A stretch of 64,000 bases of DNA from Planctomycetota bacterium (GTDB taxonomy: Bacteria > Planctomycetota > Planctomycetia > Pirellulales > PNKZ01). A program made the translations under genes and the position numbers. The DNA is taken from contig JAFEBQ010000003.1 of assembly GCA_018242585.1 (NCBI GenBank), forward strand, positions 97,151 to 161,150, written 5' to 3'. Position 1 is the first letter of the stretch, and each line of letters starts with the position of its first letter. Of the stretch, positions 23,119-34,298 are shown one piece after another. Under the pieces are notes generated by a model, which ran no database searches, had not been told where the DNA came from, and saw only the letters and a list, made by a program, of their open reading frames with translations.

Positions 23119-25455
23119 ATGGCCTCTACGTCTTCCAGCCGCATTTGCCGAGTGACGCTTGTGCTATTGGTCCTGGCGCTGCCGGTGCTGGGGCCCGCGG
23201 CCTGGCAGGCTACGCAACACGCGGTGAACTCGCCGGCCGATTGGATGCCCCTGTCATTTCCGGCACGCGGGCAATACGAGCAGTTCCGCTTGGCGTTCGA
23301 GAGTGGCGACGTGGCGATCGTGGCGTGGCAGGGCTGTACGGTCGACGATCCGCGCTTGGAAACATTCGTGGCCAAGCTGGAAGCCGCTCCCGAAGCCCAC
23401 CCCCAGGAGGCCGAACCCTGGTTCGAACGAATTCTGGCCGGCAACCGGACCTTGGCCAAGTTGACCGGCGAGCCGTTAAAGCTGCCGCGGGCTGAAGTGC
23501 TGCGCCGGTTGCGTGGATCCCTGGTAGGTTCCGATTTGCTGAAAAGTTGCGCGGTTGTCGTCTTCAGCAACAACGGCCTCTATCACCGAGCCGAAGCGGT
23601 CGAGCTGATTCAGCGCACGCTCGAGCATGATTGTGGCGTGCCGCGCGACAAGCAGCACCTGGCCGGTCCGATCATCGATGGCGTGAACGTCGACCGGGCC
23701 AGCCAGCAATCGCTCGAGCACTACGCCATTCCGGCGGCGCTGATCATCCTGGCCCTCGGCTGGTGGTGTTTGCGCTCGCTGCGGGTCGAGTTGCTGGTGT
23801 TCAGCACCGCGCTCTACTGCGTGCTCGCCACGCTGGCGTTGATTCACTTCTGTGGCGACAAGTTGAACGCCGTGCTGATCGTGATGCCGCCGCTGGTCTT
23901 GGTGCTCGGCGTGTCGGGGGGCATCCACCTGGTCAATTACCTGTACGACGCGCGCGAGCACGGTGGGCGCGATAACCTGGCGCGGCGGGCGATCGCGCTC
24001 GGCTGGCTGCCCTGCGCGCTGTCGGCCGGCACGACGGCAATGGGCATGGCGTCGCTGCTGGTCAGCGACGTGCTGCCGGTTCGCCAGTTCGGCTTGTATG
24101 CCGCGTTCGGCGTGTCGCTGACGTTTGTGTTGCTGTTGGCGGTGCTGCCTGGCGCGTTTGAAATTTGGCCGTCGCTGGCCGAGTCGCGCGCCAAGGAATC
24201 GGCCAACCACATCACGCCGTTGATCGATCATCACGACGCACCGCCTCACGCCATTCACCCGCCGCTGGCGCATCCGACGCTCGATCGGCACGTGCAGCAG
24301 TGGGCCAACCCGATCACGGTGGTGTCGGTGATCTTAATGGTGGCGGCCACGATTGGCGTGCCGAACATCGTCACCTCGGTGCGAATTCAGACCTTGTTCG
24401 GCGCAAAGCATCGCGTGTTGACCGACTACGAATGGCTCGAACGGCACATCGGTCCCCTGGTGCCGATCGAGATGCTGGTCCGTTTCGACCCGTCGTGCCA
24501 GTTGAATATTCTGGACCGGGCCGAACTGGTGCGCGGCCTGACCGAGCAATTGCAGAAGATGCCTGAGGTGGGCGGGACAATGTCGGCGGTGACGTTCCTG
24601 CCCGAGCTGTCCACGTCGGGCGGGGCCCAGCAAGTCGCCCGTCGCACGGTCATGCGCCGCGCGATCGAACGGCACGTCGACGAGTTGTTCAAACTCCGCT
24701 ACTTGCATCGTGGCGATGAAGGGGAAACCTGGCGGATCACGGCGCGGGTCAGCGCGCTCAAGAACCTGGACTACGGCAATTTTCTGGACGAAGTTCATGC
24801 CGTGGTCGAGCCGGCCCTGGCCGAGCGACGGAAAGCCGGCGCGCAAGGGCTGTCGGCCAGCTACACGGGCGTGATGCCGTTGGTGCATGAGGTGCAGCGC
24901 GCCTTGCTCAACGATCTGTTCAGCAGCTTTCTCACCGCGTTCGGCACGATCACGGTGGTGATGATGCTGGTCGAGCGCGGCATTCTAGCCGGCTTGGTCT
25001 CGATGATCCCCAATGTGTTCCCGATGGTGCTGATGTTCGGGTTCCTGGGCTGGTGGGCGTTTCCGATGGACATTGGCTCGGTGATGACCGCTAGCGTGGC
25101 GTTGGGCATGGCCATTGACGGCACCTTGCATTACCTGACCTTCTACCAGCGGGGGCTGCAGCGGGGTTTTTCTTCGTCGAAATCGGTCGAGTTGGCGTTT
25201 CGTCAGTGTTCAGGGGCCATGACTCAGAGTACGATTGTCTGCGGTTTCGGCGTGTTGGTTTTTGCGCTCAGTTCGTTTTTGCCCACCAGCCGATTCGCCG
25301 TGATGATGTTGATTTTGCTCTGGCTGGCTTTGGCCGGAGACCTGGTGGTGCTGCCGGCCCTGTTGTTGGGCCCCTGCGGCCGCTTCTTTCGACCGCGACG
25401 TCGGGTCATGGACTCGTCCCCCGCCGTGGAACCAACTTTGCTGAGTTCCGAGTGA
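23119..25455 (+). CDS. RND/MMPL-family exporter
   Basis: 778 residues with two RND half-units. Each has one N-terminal helix, a large extracytoplasmic loop and a bundle of helices: the first bundle starts near ALIILALGWWCLRSL (about 212-226), and the second follows about 290 residues later near LLNDLFSSFLTAFGTITVVMML. Signature helices include LIVMPPLVLVLGVSGGIHLVNYLYD in the first half and DIGSVMTASVALGMAIDGTLHYL in the second, where charged residues usually lie on the proton path. The MMPL branch moves lipids and hydrophobic molecules. The start at 23119 places a helix at 10-30. The stop is fused to the next start (TGATG). With the downstream type III PKS it probably exports or places the polyketide product; that link is inferred from position. 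Confidence 0.8.
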   Translation: MASTSSSRICRVTLVLLVLALPVLGPAAWQATQHAVNSPADWMPLSFPARGQYEQFRLAFESGDVAIVAWQGCTVDDPRLETFVAKLEAAPEAHPQEAEPWFERILAGNRTLAKLTGEPLKLPRAEVLRRLRGSLVGSDLLKSCAVVVFSNNGLYHRAEAVELIQRTLEHDCGVPRDKQHLAGPIIDGVNVDRASQQSLEHYAIPAALIILALGWWCLRSLRVELLVFSTALYCVLATLALIHFCGDKLNAVLIVMPPLVLVLGVSGGIHLVNYLYDAREHGGRDNLARRAIALGWLPCALSAGTTAMGMASLLVSDVLPVRQFGLYAAFGVSLTFVLLLAVLPGAFEIWPSLAESRAKESANHITPLIDHHDAPPHAIHPPLAHPTLDRHVQQWANPITVVSVILMVAATIGVPNIVTSVRIQTLFGAKHRVLTDYEWLERHIGPLVPIEMLVRFDPSCQLNILDRAELVRGLTEQLQKMPEVGGTMSAVTFLPELSTSGGAQQVARRTVMRRAIERHVDELFKLRYLHRGDEGETWRITARVSALKNLDYGNFLDEVHAVVEPALAERRKAGAQGLSASYTGVMPLVHEVQRALLNDLFSSFLTAFGTITVVMMLVERGILAGLVSMIPNVFPMVLMFGFLGWWAFPMDIGSVMTASVALGMAIDGTLHYLTFYQRGLQRGFSSSKSVELAFRQCSGAMTQSTIVCGFGVLVFALSSFLPTSRFAVMMLILLWLALAGDLVVLPALLLGPCGRFFRPRRRVMDSSPAVEPTLLSSE

Positions 25456-25664
25456 TGGCGTCGCTGCTCTTGCACCATTTGGACGACCGACGGGCAGTCG
25501 AGCTGCTCGGCCGGATGGCCGCCGCCGCGCCGCGGTTGGCGATTGTCAACAACCTGGAGCGGCTGGTCCGTCGCGCCGGTCTGCGCCACGCCCGGGCGAC
25601 ACGCCAGTGGCCGGTTTGCGACCGCCTGGTTGGGACGCCGCCGGGCGATCGATCGGCAGGTTAG
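25455..25664 (+). pseudogene. Doubly truncated SAM-methyltransferase remnant
   Basis: A 69-codon ORF whose ATG overlaps the exporter stop (TGATG). It begins MASLLLHHLDDRRAVELLGR, then AIVNNLER, which resembles the middle of class I methyltransferases (SLFLHHLDE...LVLVNDLERS). It then continues as RRAGLRHARATRQWPVCDRL, which resembles the C-terminal end of the same family. The SAM-binding N-terminus and roughly 60-80 internal residues are missing, so it cannot be active. The pattern suggests in-frame internal deletion of a methyltransferase that once stood between exporter and PKS. The next 134 bp to the PKS start hold nothing recognisable. This is a family resemblance judged by eye. Confidence 0.5.
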
Positions 25665-25798
25665 CCGCGCACGCCAACTAATAACTTCGAGCGGTCGCCG
25701 TGGCCCACGCCGACGCGACCGTTCACGCAACTTGAGCCGCAGCGCTGGGCGGGGCCCGGGTTCGTTTACTGGAAACAAGTTTTTTCTTGAGAGCACTG

Positions 25799-26899
25799 AT
25801 GAAATCGTCCCCCTTTGCTGGCACTCAGATCCTGGGCATCGGCACCGCGCACCCGCCGTACACGATGAGCCAGGTCGAAGCTGCCGAGTTGGCCGAAAAG
25901 GTCTGCTGTCCTGATCCCGAGAATCGCACCGCGCTCAAAGTCTTGTATCGCCGCGCCGGCGTGAAGAACCGCCACACGGTGGTCCCCCACACGCGGGCGC
26001 TCGACTGGTCGAACACGCCGACCCAGGTGAAAGACGCCCCGAATCTGGGGCCGACCACGGCCGAGCGGATGGCCATGTACGCCGGCGGCGTGAACGAACT
26101 GGCGGTCTCGGCCGGCCAGCGCGCTCTCGAAGCCGCCCAGGTTGCCCCCGAGGCGATCACCCACGTCATCACCGTGACCTGCACCGGTTTCACCGCGCCG
26201 GGTTTTGACATTGCCCTGATCGATCAACTGGGTCTGAAGCGAACTACCGAACGCGTGCAAGTCGGGTTCATGGGTTGCCACGGCTCGATCAACGGGCTGC
26301 GCGTGGCGCAAGGACTTGTGGCGGCCCACCCGGCGGCCCGCGTGCTGCTCTGCTCGGTCGAGTTGTGCAGCTTGCACTACAGCTTTGTCTGGGATCCATC
26401 GCGCTGCGTCGGCAACGCCATTTTTGCCGACGGCGCCGCCGCGATGGTGCTGGGCGCCGCGCCGCAGAGCGACGCCCCCTGGCGCGTGAAAGGGTGCGGT
26501 TCGTGCCTGGTCCCGGAATCGACCGACGCGATGAATTGGCAGATCGGCGACCACGGCTTTGAAATGGTCTTGTCGCCGAAAATCCCCGACCTGATCGGCC
26601 AGCATTTGCGCCCCTGGATGAGCGCCTGGCTCGACAGCCACGGGTTTGGGCTCGACGACATCGGTTCGTGGGCGGTTCACCCGGGCGGGCCGCGCATCTT
26701 AACCGCGGTCGAAGAGAGTCTGGCGTTGAATGCCGAGGCGACCGGCACGTCGCGCGAGGTGTTGAGCGAGTTCGGCAACATGTCGTCGGCGACCGTGCTG
26801 TTCATTCTGGATCGCTTGCGCCAGCGGAACGCCCCGCGCCCGTGCGTGGCGCTGGGCTTCGGCCCCGGCCTGATGGCCGAAGCGGCGTTGTTTGTGTAG
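25799..26899 (+). CDS. Type III polyketide synthase (chalcone synthase-like)
   Basis: 366 residues with a complete type III PKS triad: Cys160 in GFMGCHGSINGLRVA, His294 in WAVHPGGPRI and Asn327 in EFGNMSSATVLF. The TCTGFTAPGFD segment and C-terminal GFGPGLMAEAALF loop are family hallmarks. Such enzymes extend acyl-CoA starters with malonyl-CoA to alkylresorcinols, alkylpyrones or related compounds, without an acyl carrier protein. In this locus an RND exporter and a methyltransferase remnant precede it, so an exported, possibly formerly methylated, phenolic lipid is a reasonable guess. The ATG at 25799 is preferred; an upstream TTG would add four residues. Confidence 0.9.
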   Translation: MKSSPFAGTQILGIGTAHPPYTMSQVEAAELAEKVCCPDPENRTALKVLYRRAGVKNRHTVVPHTRALDWSNTPTQVKDAPNLGPTTAERMAMYAGGVNELAVSAGQRALEAAQVAPEAITHVITVTCTGFTAPGFDIALIDQLGLKRTTERVQVGFMGCHGSINGLRVAQGLVAAHPAARVLLCSVELCSLHYSFVWDPSRCVGNAIFADGAAAMVLGAAPQSDAPWRVKGCGSCLVPESTDAMNWQIGDHGFEMVLSPKIPDLIGQHLRPWMSAWLDSHGFGLDDIGSWAVHPGGPRILTAVEESLALNAEATGTSREVLSEFGNMSSATVLFILDRLRQRNAPRPCVALGFGPGLMAEAALFV

Positions 26900-26947
26900 C
26901 GCCTCGGCATCGCGCCAAGGACGCAATCGCGTGCGAGATGGCTTGCA

Positions 26948-27092
26948 GCCCTTCTCCCCGGGGGAGAAGGTGGCGGCGCAGCCGACGGATGAGGGTCCAC
27001 GCGGCCCGATGCGACGCGCTGCAGCCGATCGACATTGACCCTCATCCGGCCTATCGGCCACCTTCTCCCAAGGGGAGAAGGGCTAGCGCTCG
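26948..27092. repeat. Palindromic CTTCTCCCC repeat pair
   Basis: The left block contains CCCTTCTCCCCGGGGGAGAAGG (about 26950-26970) plus CGGATGAGGG. The right block contains CCCTCATCCGGC and CCTTCTCCCAAGGGGAGAAGG (about 27061-27081). The blocks are inverted relative to each other and each carries its own hairpin. They occupy the 371-bp gap between the PKS gene and the 28-codon gene. Confidence 0.8.
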
Positions 27093-27165
27093 CTCGGTGA
27101 GGGGCGTGGCCTGTCGAGACATTGTCAATCTGTAGCGTGCCACTTCCTGTGCCCGGCACCTCAGG

Positions 27166-27195
27166 TTGACGACTCAATCACTCGGCTTTTACAAT
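27166..27195 (+). promoter_or_regulatory. Sigma70-type promoter for the 28-codon basic gene
   Basis: TTGACG (27166-27171) and TACAAT (27190-27195) are separated by 18 bp, close to the consensus. This is the best promoter seen by eye in the window. It lies about 75 bp upstream of the small basic protein start at 27271. Confidence 0.6.
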
Positions 27196-27270
27196 GCTCG
27201 GGCTCTTGGCGGCTCGCGCGGCGCGGGCGCCAGCCATTCCGTACATCGTTCGTCATCCGAGGAGAAGATT

Positions 27271-27357
27271 GTGGGAGTTAAGCAAACCGGCAAGGGACGT
27301 CGTAAGGTAGGTCGCAAGAAGCGCCGCATGCGGGCTCGCATCCGCCATCGCAAGTAA
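27271..27357 (+). CDS. 28-residue very basic protein, ribosomal-protein-like (AURKAIP1/COX24-type candidate)
   Basis: The GTG at 27271 is preceded by GAGGAGAAG with ideal spacing and by a near-consensus promoter at 27166-27195. The product ends GRRKVGRKKRRMRARIRHRK, almost entirely Lys/Arg with Gly and His. The KxRRKKxRRMRxRxRHRK pattern is like the AURKAIP1/COX24-type small ribosomal subunit proteins (bS22-like). Strong expression signals plus extreme basicity argue for an abundant ribosome- or RNA-bound protein. A longer upstream reading (63 residues from 27166) starts inside the promoter and is rejected. Family assignment rests on composition and short motif only. Confidence 0.6.
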   Translation: MGVKQTGKGRRKVGRKKRRMRARIRHRK

Positions 27358-27440
27358 GCTGTCCCACCGCTGCTCGGCCGTTGCGTCGGTCCATCCTGAC
27401 TGACGCAAGTAATGCCATCTGGCCGCCACGGTTCGTTTTA

Positions 27441-27493
27441 CCAAGCCGGCGGCTCTGCCGCCCGCGTCACCGGCGACCGAGTCGCCGGCTTGG
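27441..27493. repeat. CCAAGCCGGC...GCCGGCTTGG inverted repeat, copy 1
   Basis: The arms CCAAGCCGGCGGC (start 27441) and GTCGCCGGCTTGG (end 27493) enclose TCTGCCGCC and a short CACCGGCGACC centre. Close copies are at 39440-39490 and 45145-45193. Confidence 0.8.
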
Positions 27494-27534
27494 TCTCAGC
27501 GCTCCGCGCGTGACGCTCGCTATTGGTCCGCACC

Positions 27535-29742
27535 ATGAAGCCGCTCACCCTCAAGTTCGCGCGACGGCGAGTCACCGCGGCTCGTGACGAGGCGGGCGTC
27601 CCGCACATCACCGCCGACTCGTTTCAGTCGGCGCTGTACGGCCTGGGCTATCTGCACGCCTTTGACCGGCCGACCCAGATGCTCTTCGCCCGCACCATCG
27701 CCCAAGGGCGCGGCGCCGAGTTGATCGCCGACTCGCCCGAACTGGTCGAGACCGATACCTTCTTTCGCCGCGCCGGGTTGTACCTGAACCTGGAGCAAGA
27801 AGTCCGCCGGCTCGACGACCTGGCCTTTGCCCAGATGACCGCTTACTGCGAAGGGGTAAACGACGGCATGAAGCAGGCCGGTCGCTCGCTGCCGATGTGG
27901 GCCACGGGGTTCCAGCCCAGCCCCTGGGACCAGCAAGCGATTCTGCTGGTCGGCAACTTGCTGAACTACAACGGTCTGGTCGTCAGCCAGCAACAGAACG
28001 AGCGCTTGTTGGCCGAGCTGATTCAAGTCGGCGTGCGGCGCGATTTGCTGACCGAGATGTTCGCGCCGGTGTTGGACCACGCCGACTTCGACATGCTGCG
28101 GCAGATTCGCTTGGGAAGCCGGCTGTCAAACTCGTCGCTCGAACTGATTACCGACTTGCCGCGCCTGATTGGCAGCAACGCCTGGGCCGTGGCGCCGTCG
28201 CGCAGCGCGTCGGGACACGCGCTGTTGGCGTCGGACCCGCACTTGGAAGTCAACCGTCTGCCAGCCATCTGGTACGAAGCGGTCCTGCGCTGGGGCGATG
28301 AATACCTGATGGGGGCCACGCTGCCCGGTTGCCCGTTATTTGCGGTGGGGCGCAATCCCGAGTTGGCCTGGGGCGTCACGTACTTCAAGGCCGACACCTC
28401 CGACTATTTTGTCGAGGATTGCCGCCGTCAGGATGGCATTTGGCAATACCGGCGCGGCAGCGAGTGGCGCGACTTCACCGTCCGGCGCGAAATCATTGCC
28501 CGCAAGGAAGGCCCACCGGTCGAAGTCGACGTCTTCGAAAGCCCGCAGGGGACGCTCGAAGTCGATCTGCGCCATGAACAGCCGGGGTTGTACCTGAGCA
28601 CGGCTTGGACCGGCGCCTCGGAAGGGGTGGGCGAGTCAATGGCCACCTGGCTGCGGTTGACCGAGTGCCGCAAAGTCCATGACGCGATGATGGCGGTTCG
28701 CACCTGCCCGCAACCAAGCCTGATGTGGGTCTTTGCCGACGGCGAGGGGCACATCGGCCGGCAAGCCAACGGCTGGGTTCCGCGCCGGCCGAAGCACGTG
28801 ATTGGCGTGCTGCCGATTGCCGCTTGGGACGAAGCGAACCATTGGCAGGGCTGGCTGCCGGTCGAATATTTGCCCAGCGATTATGACCCGCCCGCCGGGT
28901 TCGTGGCCACGGCCAACGAGAACCCTTGCCCCGGCGACTTTGCGCTGGTCACCCAGGCGTTGACCGATTACCGCAAGCGGCGGATCGACGAGCGGCTGAA
29001 GGAGCTGCCCCAAGCGACGTTGGCCGATATGCAAGCGCTGCAATACGACGTGCTCAGCGTCCAGGCCCGCGATCTGATGGCGGTCTTCCTGCCCCACTTG
29101 CCCGAGGGGGAAGCTCGCAATCGATTGGCCGCCTGGGACTATCAATATGACCCGGAAAGTCTCGAAGCGACCCTGTTCGCGCGACTGTACCGCAACGTGC
29201 TGGTGGAGGTCTTTGGGCAAGACACCGAGCGCACCGGCGGGCTGGGTTGGCGGCGGATGGTCTATCTGATCAGTCGCGTTGGCTTTTCGATGATGGTGGT
29301 GACGAACATTGACCGGATGCTCAAGCAGGAGCGTTCCCTCTGGTGGGAAGGTCGCGACAAAGGCGAGCTGATTCACCGCGCGGCCGAGGCGCTTGAGGTG
29401 GAGCCGGACCAGGCCTGGGGCGTGACCAACGCCTTCCGCATCACGAATCGTTACTTTGAAAGCCAGTTCGTGGGGCGCGCGCTCGGCTTTCACACCAGCG
29501 ATCTGCCCATGCGCGGCTGTCACGCCACGCCGTTCCAGGGGCACTTGCTCAGGGCCGGCCGGCGCGAGACGACGTTCGCGCCGTCGTATCACTTTGTCAC
29601 CGACCTGGGGGCCGACGAGGCGTTCACCAACCTGCCCGGCGGGCCGAGCGAAAGCTGGCTCTCGCGCTGGTACAAGAGTGATCTGTCGCGCTGGTTGGCA
29701 GGGGAGTATAAGCGGCTGGGGGGTCACGCTGAGGGTGATTGA
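27535..29742 (+). CDS. Penicillin acylase-family Ntn hydrolase, no signal peptide
   Basis: 735 residues with the single-chain precursor layout of penicillin/AHL acylases. Ser214 in IGSNAWAVAPS is the autocatalytic N-terminal nucleophile of the future beta subunit, after an alpha part of about 213 residues. GHALLASDPHLEVNRLPAIWYE and GATLPGCPLFAVGRNPELAWGVT are family motifs; the latter lies in the oxyanion region. These enzymes hydrolyse amide bonds of beta-lactams, N-acyl-homoserine lactones or acyl-amino acids. Most homologues are exported, but this one begins MKPLTLKFARRRVTAARDEA with no signal peptide, suggesting a cytoplasmic or differently exported acylase. It is a single gene bounded by repeats. 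Confidence 0.85.
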   Translation: MKPLTLKFARRRVTAARDEAGVPHITADSFQSALYGLGYLHAFDRPTQMLFARTIAQGRGAELIADSPELVETDTFFRRAGLYLNLEQEVRRLDDLAFAQMTAYCEGVNDGMKQAGRSLPMWATGFQPSPWDQQAILLVGNLLNYNGLVVSQQQNERLLAELIQVGVRRDLLTEMFAPVLDHADFDMLRQIRLGSRLSNSSLELITDLPRLIGSNAWAVAPSRSASGHALLASDPHLEVNRLPAIWYEAVLRWGDEYLMGATLPGCPLFAVGRNPELAWGVTYFKADTSDYFVEDCRRQDGIWQYRRGSEWRDFTVRREIIARKEGPPVEVDVFESPQGTLEVDLRHEQPGLYLSTAWTGASEGVGESMATWLRLTECRKVHDAMMAVRTCPQPSLMWVFADGEGHIGRQANGWVPRRPKHVIGVLPIAAWDEANHWQGWLPVEYLPSDYDPPAGFVATANENPCPGDFALVTQALTDYRKRRIDERLKELPQATLADMQALQYDVLSVQARDLMAVFLPHLPEGEARNRLAAWDYQYDPESLEATLFARLYRNVLVEVFGQDTERTGGLGWRRMVYLISRVGFSMMVVTNIDRMLKQERSLWWEGRDKGELIHRAAEALEVEPDQAWGVTNAFRITNRYFESQFVGRALGFHTSDLPMRGCHATPFQGHLLRAGRRETTFAPSYHFVTDLGADEAFTNLPGGPSESWLSRWYKSDLSRWLAGEYKRLGGHAEGD

Positions 29743-29756
29743 AGCTCTCGCGGTTG

Positions 29757-29842
29757 GTCAGTTGTCCGTGGTCCGTTGTCAGTTGTAAGAGACGCGCCAC
29801 TCGCGTATTTCAACAACTGACTACGGACCACTGACCACTGAC
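29757..29842. repeat. Inverted repeat of GTCCGTTG words (family g)
   Basis: The left arm GTCAGTTGTCCGTGGTCCGT...GTCAGTTG and right arm CAACTGACTACGGACCACTGACCACTGAC flank AAGAGACGCGCCACTCGCGTATTTC. The right arm ends within 10 bp of the Hsp70-like gene stop, so it lies at the shared 3' end of two convergent genes and could act as a bidirectional hairpin. Confidence 0.75.
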
Positions 29843-29848
29843 AAAAAA

Positions 29849-32734
<2,886 letters not shown>

Positions 32735-32790
32735 TGAGCCTAGCGATTCAGGGTCACTTTAGCCAGCCGGGCCGGTGCGAGGGAAATACT

Positions 32791-32969
32791 AGCCACGGAG
32801 GCACTGAGGCACGGAGTACGACACGGAGGGGAATGAGAAAAGAGAGTGAGGCCAAAAGCATGACGCGCCGCGAGGGGAGAATGTTTGGTTGGCAGAGCGA
32901 TTAGCGGTTAGCAATTTGCCAGAGGAAGGGTCTCCTATCTAATCGCTAATTGCTAGTGGCTAATCGCTA
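32791..32969. repeat. CACGGAG arm plus TTAGCGATTAGC inverted repeat (families a and f)
   Basis: 32791-32832 is a family a arm (AGCCACGGAGGCACTGAGG...). 32898-32969 is an inverted pair of GCGATTAGCGGTTAGCAAT words and their complement (ATCGCTAATTGCTAGTGGCT...). The stop codon of the FliN-like gene (32967-32969) lies in the right arm, so the 3' end of that mRNA is the repeat itself. Confidence 0.75.
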
Positions 32970-33845
32970 CTCCGTCCTCTTCTTCCCAATCGCCTTGAAG
33001 TGCTCTTTCGGCACTGTGACGCTGGTGATGCGGAGGCCGAACTTGTCGCCGACTTTGACCGGTTCCCCTTCGGCGATCGGCTGGCCGGCTACTTCGAGCG
33101 CCAGCATTTCTTCGCACGACTTGCTGAACTGAATGATCACGCCGGGGCCAAGGTCGAGAATCCGGCTGATCGGCTGCCGCTTCGACGCCAGGGTCACTTG
33201 CACCGGCAAGCGGATGCGAAGCAGATTCTTAGTGTACGGCGGCACCTGGTTCAGATCGCTGTAGTCGATTGCGGCGGGCGCGGCTGCCACGTTGGCCCCC
33301 ACCGTGCCGGCAGCCGGGGCTGTAGGCTGGGGCGCAGCCACCGGATACATCGCGTCGACATTGGCCAGCGGCCACACCAGATAGAGTGACGTCGACTTGC
33401 CGTCGGCCGTCAGATTCAAGCTAAGCACTTGTGCGTCAGCCGCAGGCTGGCCCGCTGCCAGCGCTTCGTCCAATCGCGCCACGCGCCGCGCCGTGGGCCG
33501 ATCGGCCATCACGTCGCTGGGCAGGGTGAGCATCGTCAGCTCTTGCGCCAACGTGTCGAGCTTGCTGCGGCCAGTTACGTCAGGCTCAGCGTACCAGCCG
33601 GGCAACAAGCCCGTCGCTTCGCTCAGTAGCAGCGCCACCCCCTGCGCCCCGACTTCTCCGGTGACGAGCAAGCCGGGCCATTGGCAACCGGTCGGCAGCG
33701 CTTCGAGTTGTAAGGGTGCCAACTCGCCGACCGACACTTCAAACGGCTGTTCAAAGGTGCGCGACAGGCCGGCAGCGATCTCGCCGCTTGCCTCGCGGCA
33801 AGCCGTGGTAATCGCTTCGGCATGTTGCGCAGTCAGTTGCGACAT
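32967..33845 (-). CDS. FliN/FliY-like flagellar switch protein
   Basis: 292 residues. The C-terminal 85 residues carry a SpoA/FliN domain: LLRIRLPVQVTLASKRQPIS, then ILDLGPGVIIQFSKSCEEML and GEPVKVGDKFGLRITSV, the barrel-forming pattern of FliN and HrcQ. The N-terminal 170 residues look like a CheC/FliM-middle-type domain (SKLDTLAQELTMLTLPSDV, GVALLLSEATGLLPGWY) but without a clear D-x3-E-x2-N phosphatase motif. An Ala/Pro linker joins the two. This layout is FliY-like; the protein would sit in the C-ring of the motor. No other flagellar gene is nearby. Confidence 0.7.
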   Translation of the reverse strand: MSQLTAQHAEAITTACREASGEIAAGLSRTFEQPFEVSVGELAPLQLEALPTGCQWPGLLVTGEVGAQGVALLLSEATGLLPGWYAEPDVTGRSKLDTLAQELTMLTLPSDVMADRPTARRVARLDEALAAGQPAADAQVLSLNLTADGKSTSLYLVWPLANVDAMYPVAAPQPTAPAAGTVGANVAAAPAAIDYSDLNQVPPYTKNLLRIRLPVQVTLASKRQPISRILDLGPGVIIQFSKSCEEMLALEVAGQPIAEGEPVKVGDKFGLRITSVTVPKEHFKAIGKKRTE

Positions 33846-33904
33846 GAAGTGCTATTTCTAGGCGTTACTGAATCAGGAGTGAACTAAAGGGGCAAGCAAA
33901 CTTG

Positions 33905-34069
33905 TTGAACCGCAAAGACGCAAAGGGCGCAAAGAAAACAACACAGACATTTTGAATCATAGAGTGCGCAGAAGTGACTTCTTGGGTATTCTTTCGGCGC
34001 TATTCAGTGTCCTCTGCGATTCAAATTTCTTGGGCTTCCTTGGCGGGCTTTGCGCCTTTGCGGTTCAAA
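33905..34069. repeat. Nested inverted repeats (families b and d), second copy
   Basis: The outer pair is GAACCGCAAAGACGCAAAGG (from 33907) with TTTGCGCCTTTGCGGTTC (34049-34066). The inner pair is TTGAATCATAGAGTGCGCAG with TCCTCTGCGATTCAA. This nested order matches 2061-2231. A family c arm (GTGTCGTCGTGGTTGG) follows at 34087-34102. Most of the 453-bp gap before nadA is thereby explained. Confidence 0.75.
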
Positions 34070-34183
34070 TTGCCTTTTTACTTCATTGTGTCGTCGTGGT
34101 TGGTCTTATCCGCTTACTTGCCACCGATTAACGGCGCTCTGGGATCAGTTTGTGCCCCAGTGGAGCCGGACCGGTTGGCCCGA

Positions 34184-34189
34184 TATAAT
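34184..34189 (+). promoter_or_regulatory. Candidate -10 box of nadA
   Basis: A perfect TATAAT occurs at 34184-34189, 110 bp upstream of the nadA ATG, in otherwise GC-rich sequence. No matching -35 hexamer is visible at 16-18 bp, so it may need an activator or an extended -10 element. Confidence 0.4.
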
Positions 34190-34298
34190 TGACTGATTCG
34201 CGGCCAACGCCTAGGCCAGTTTTCAGCTAGCACCGTGCTTCAACTAAGACCGTGCAGGCGAATCTTGCCCCAACCGACCTTACGTCAGCTATCACGCG

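Noticed and set aside
25206..25664. 152-codon reading frame ending at the methyltransferase remnant
   Set aside because: Its first 83 codons overlap the RND exporter in another frame and are nonsense-like; only the last 69 codons after the ATG at 25455 look protein-like.
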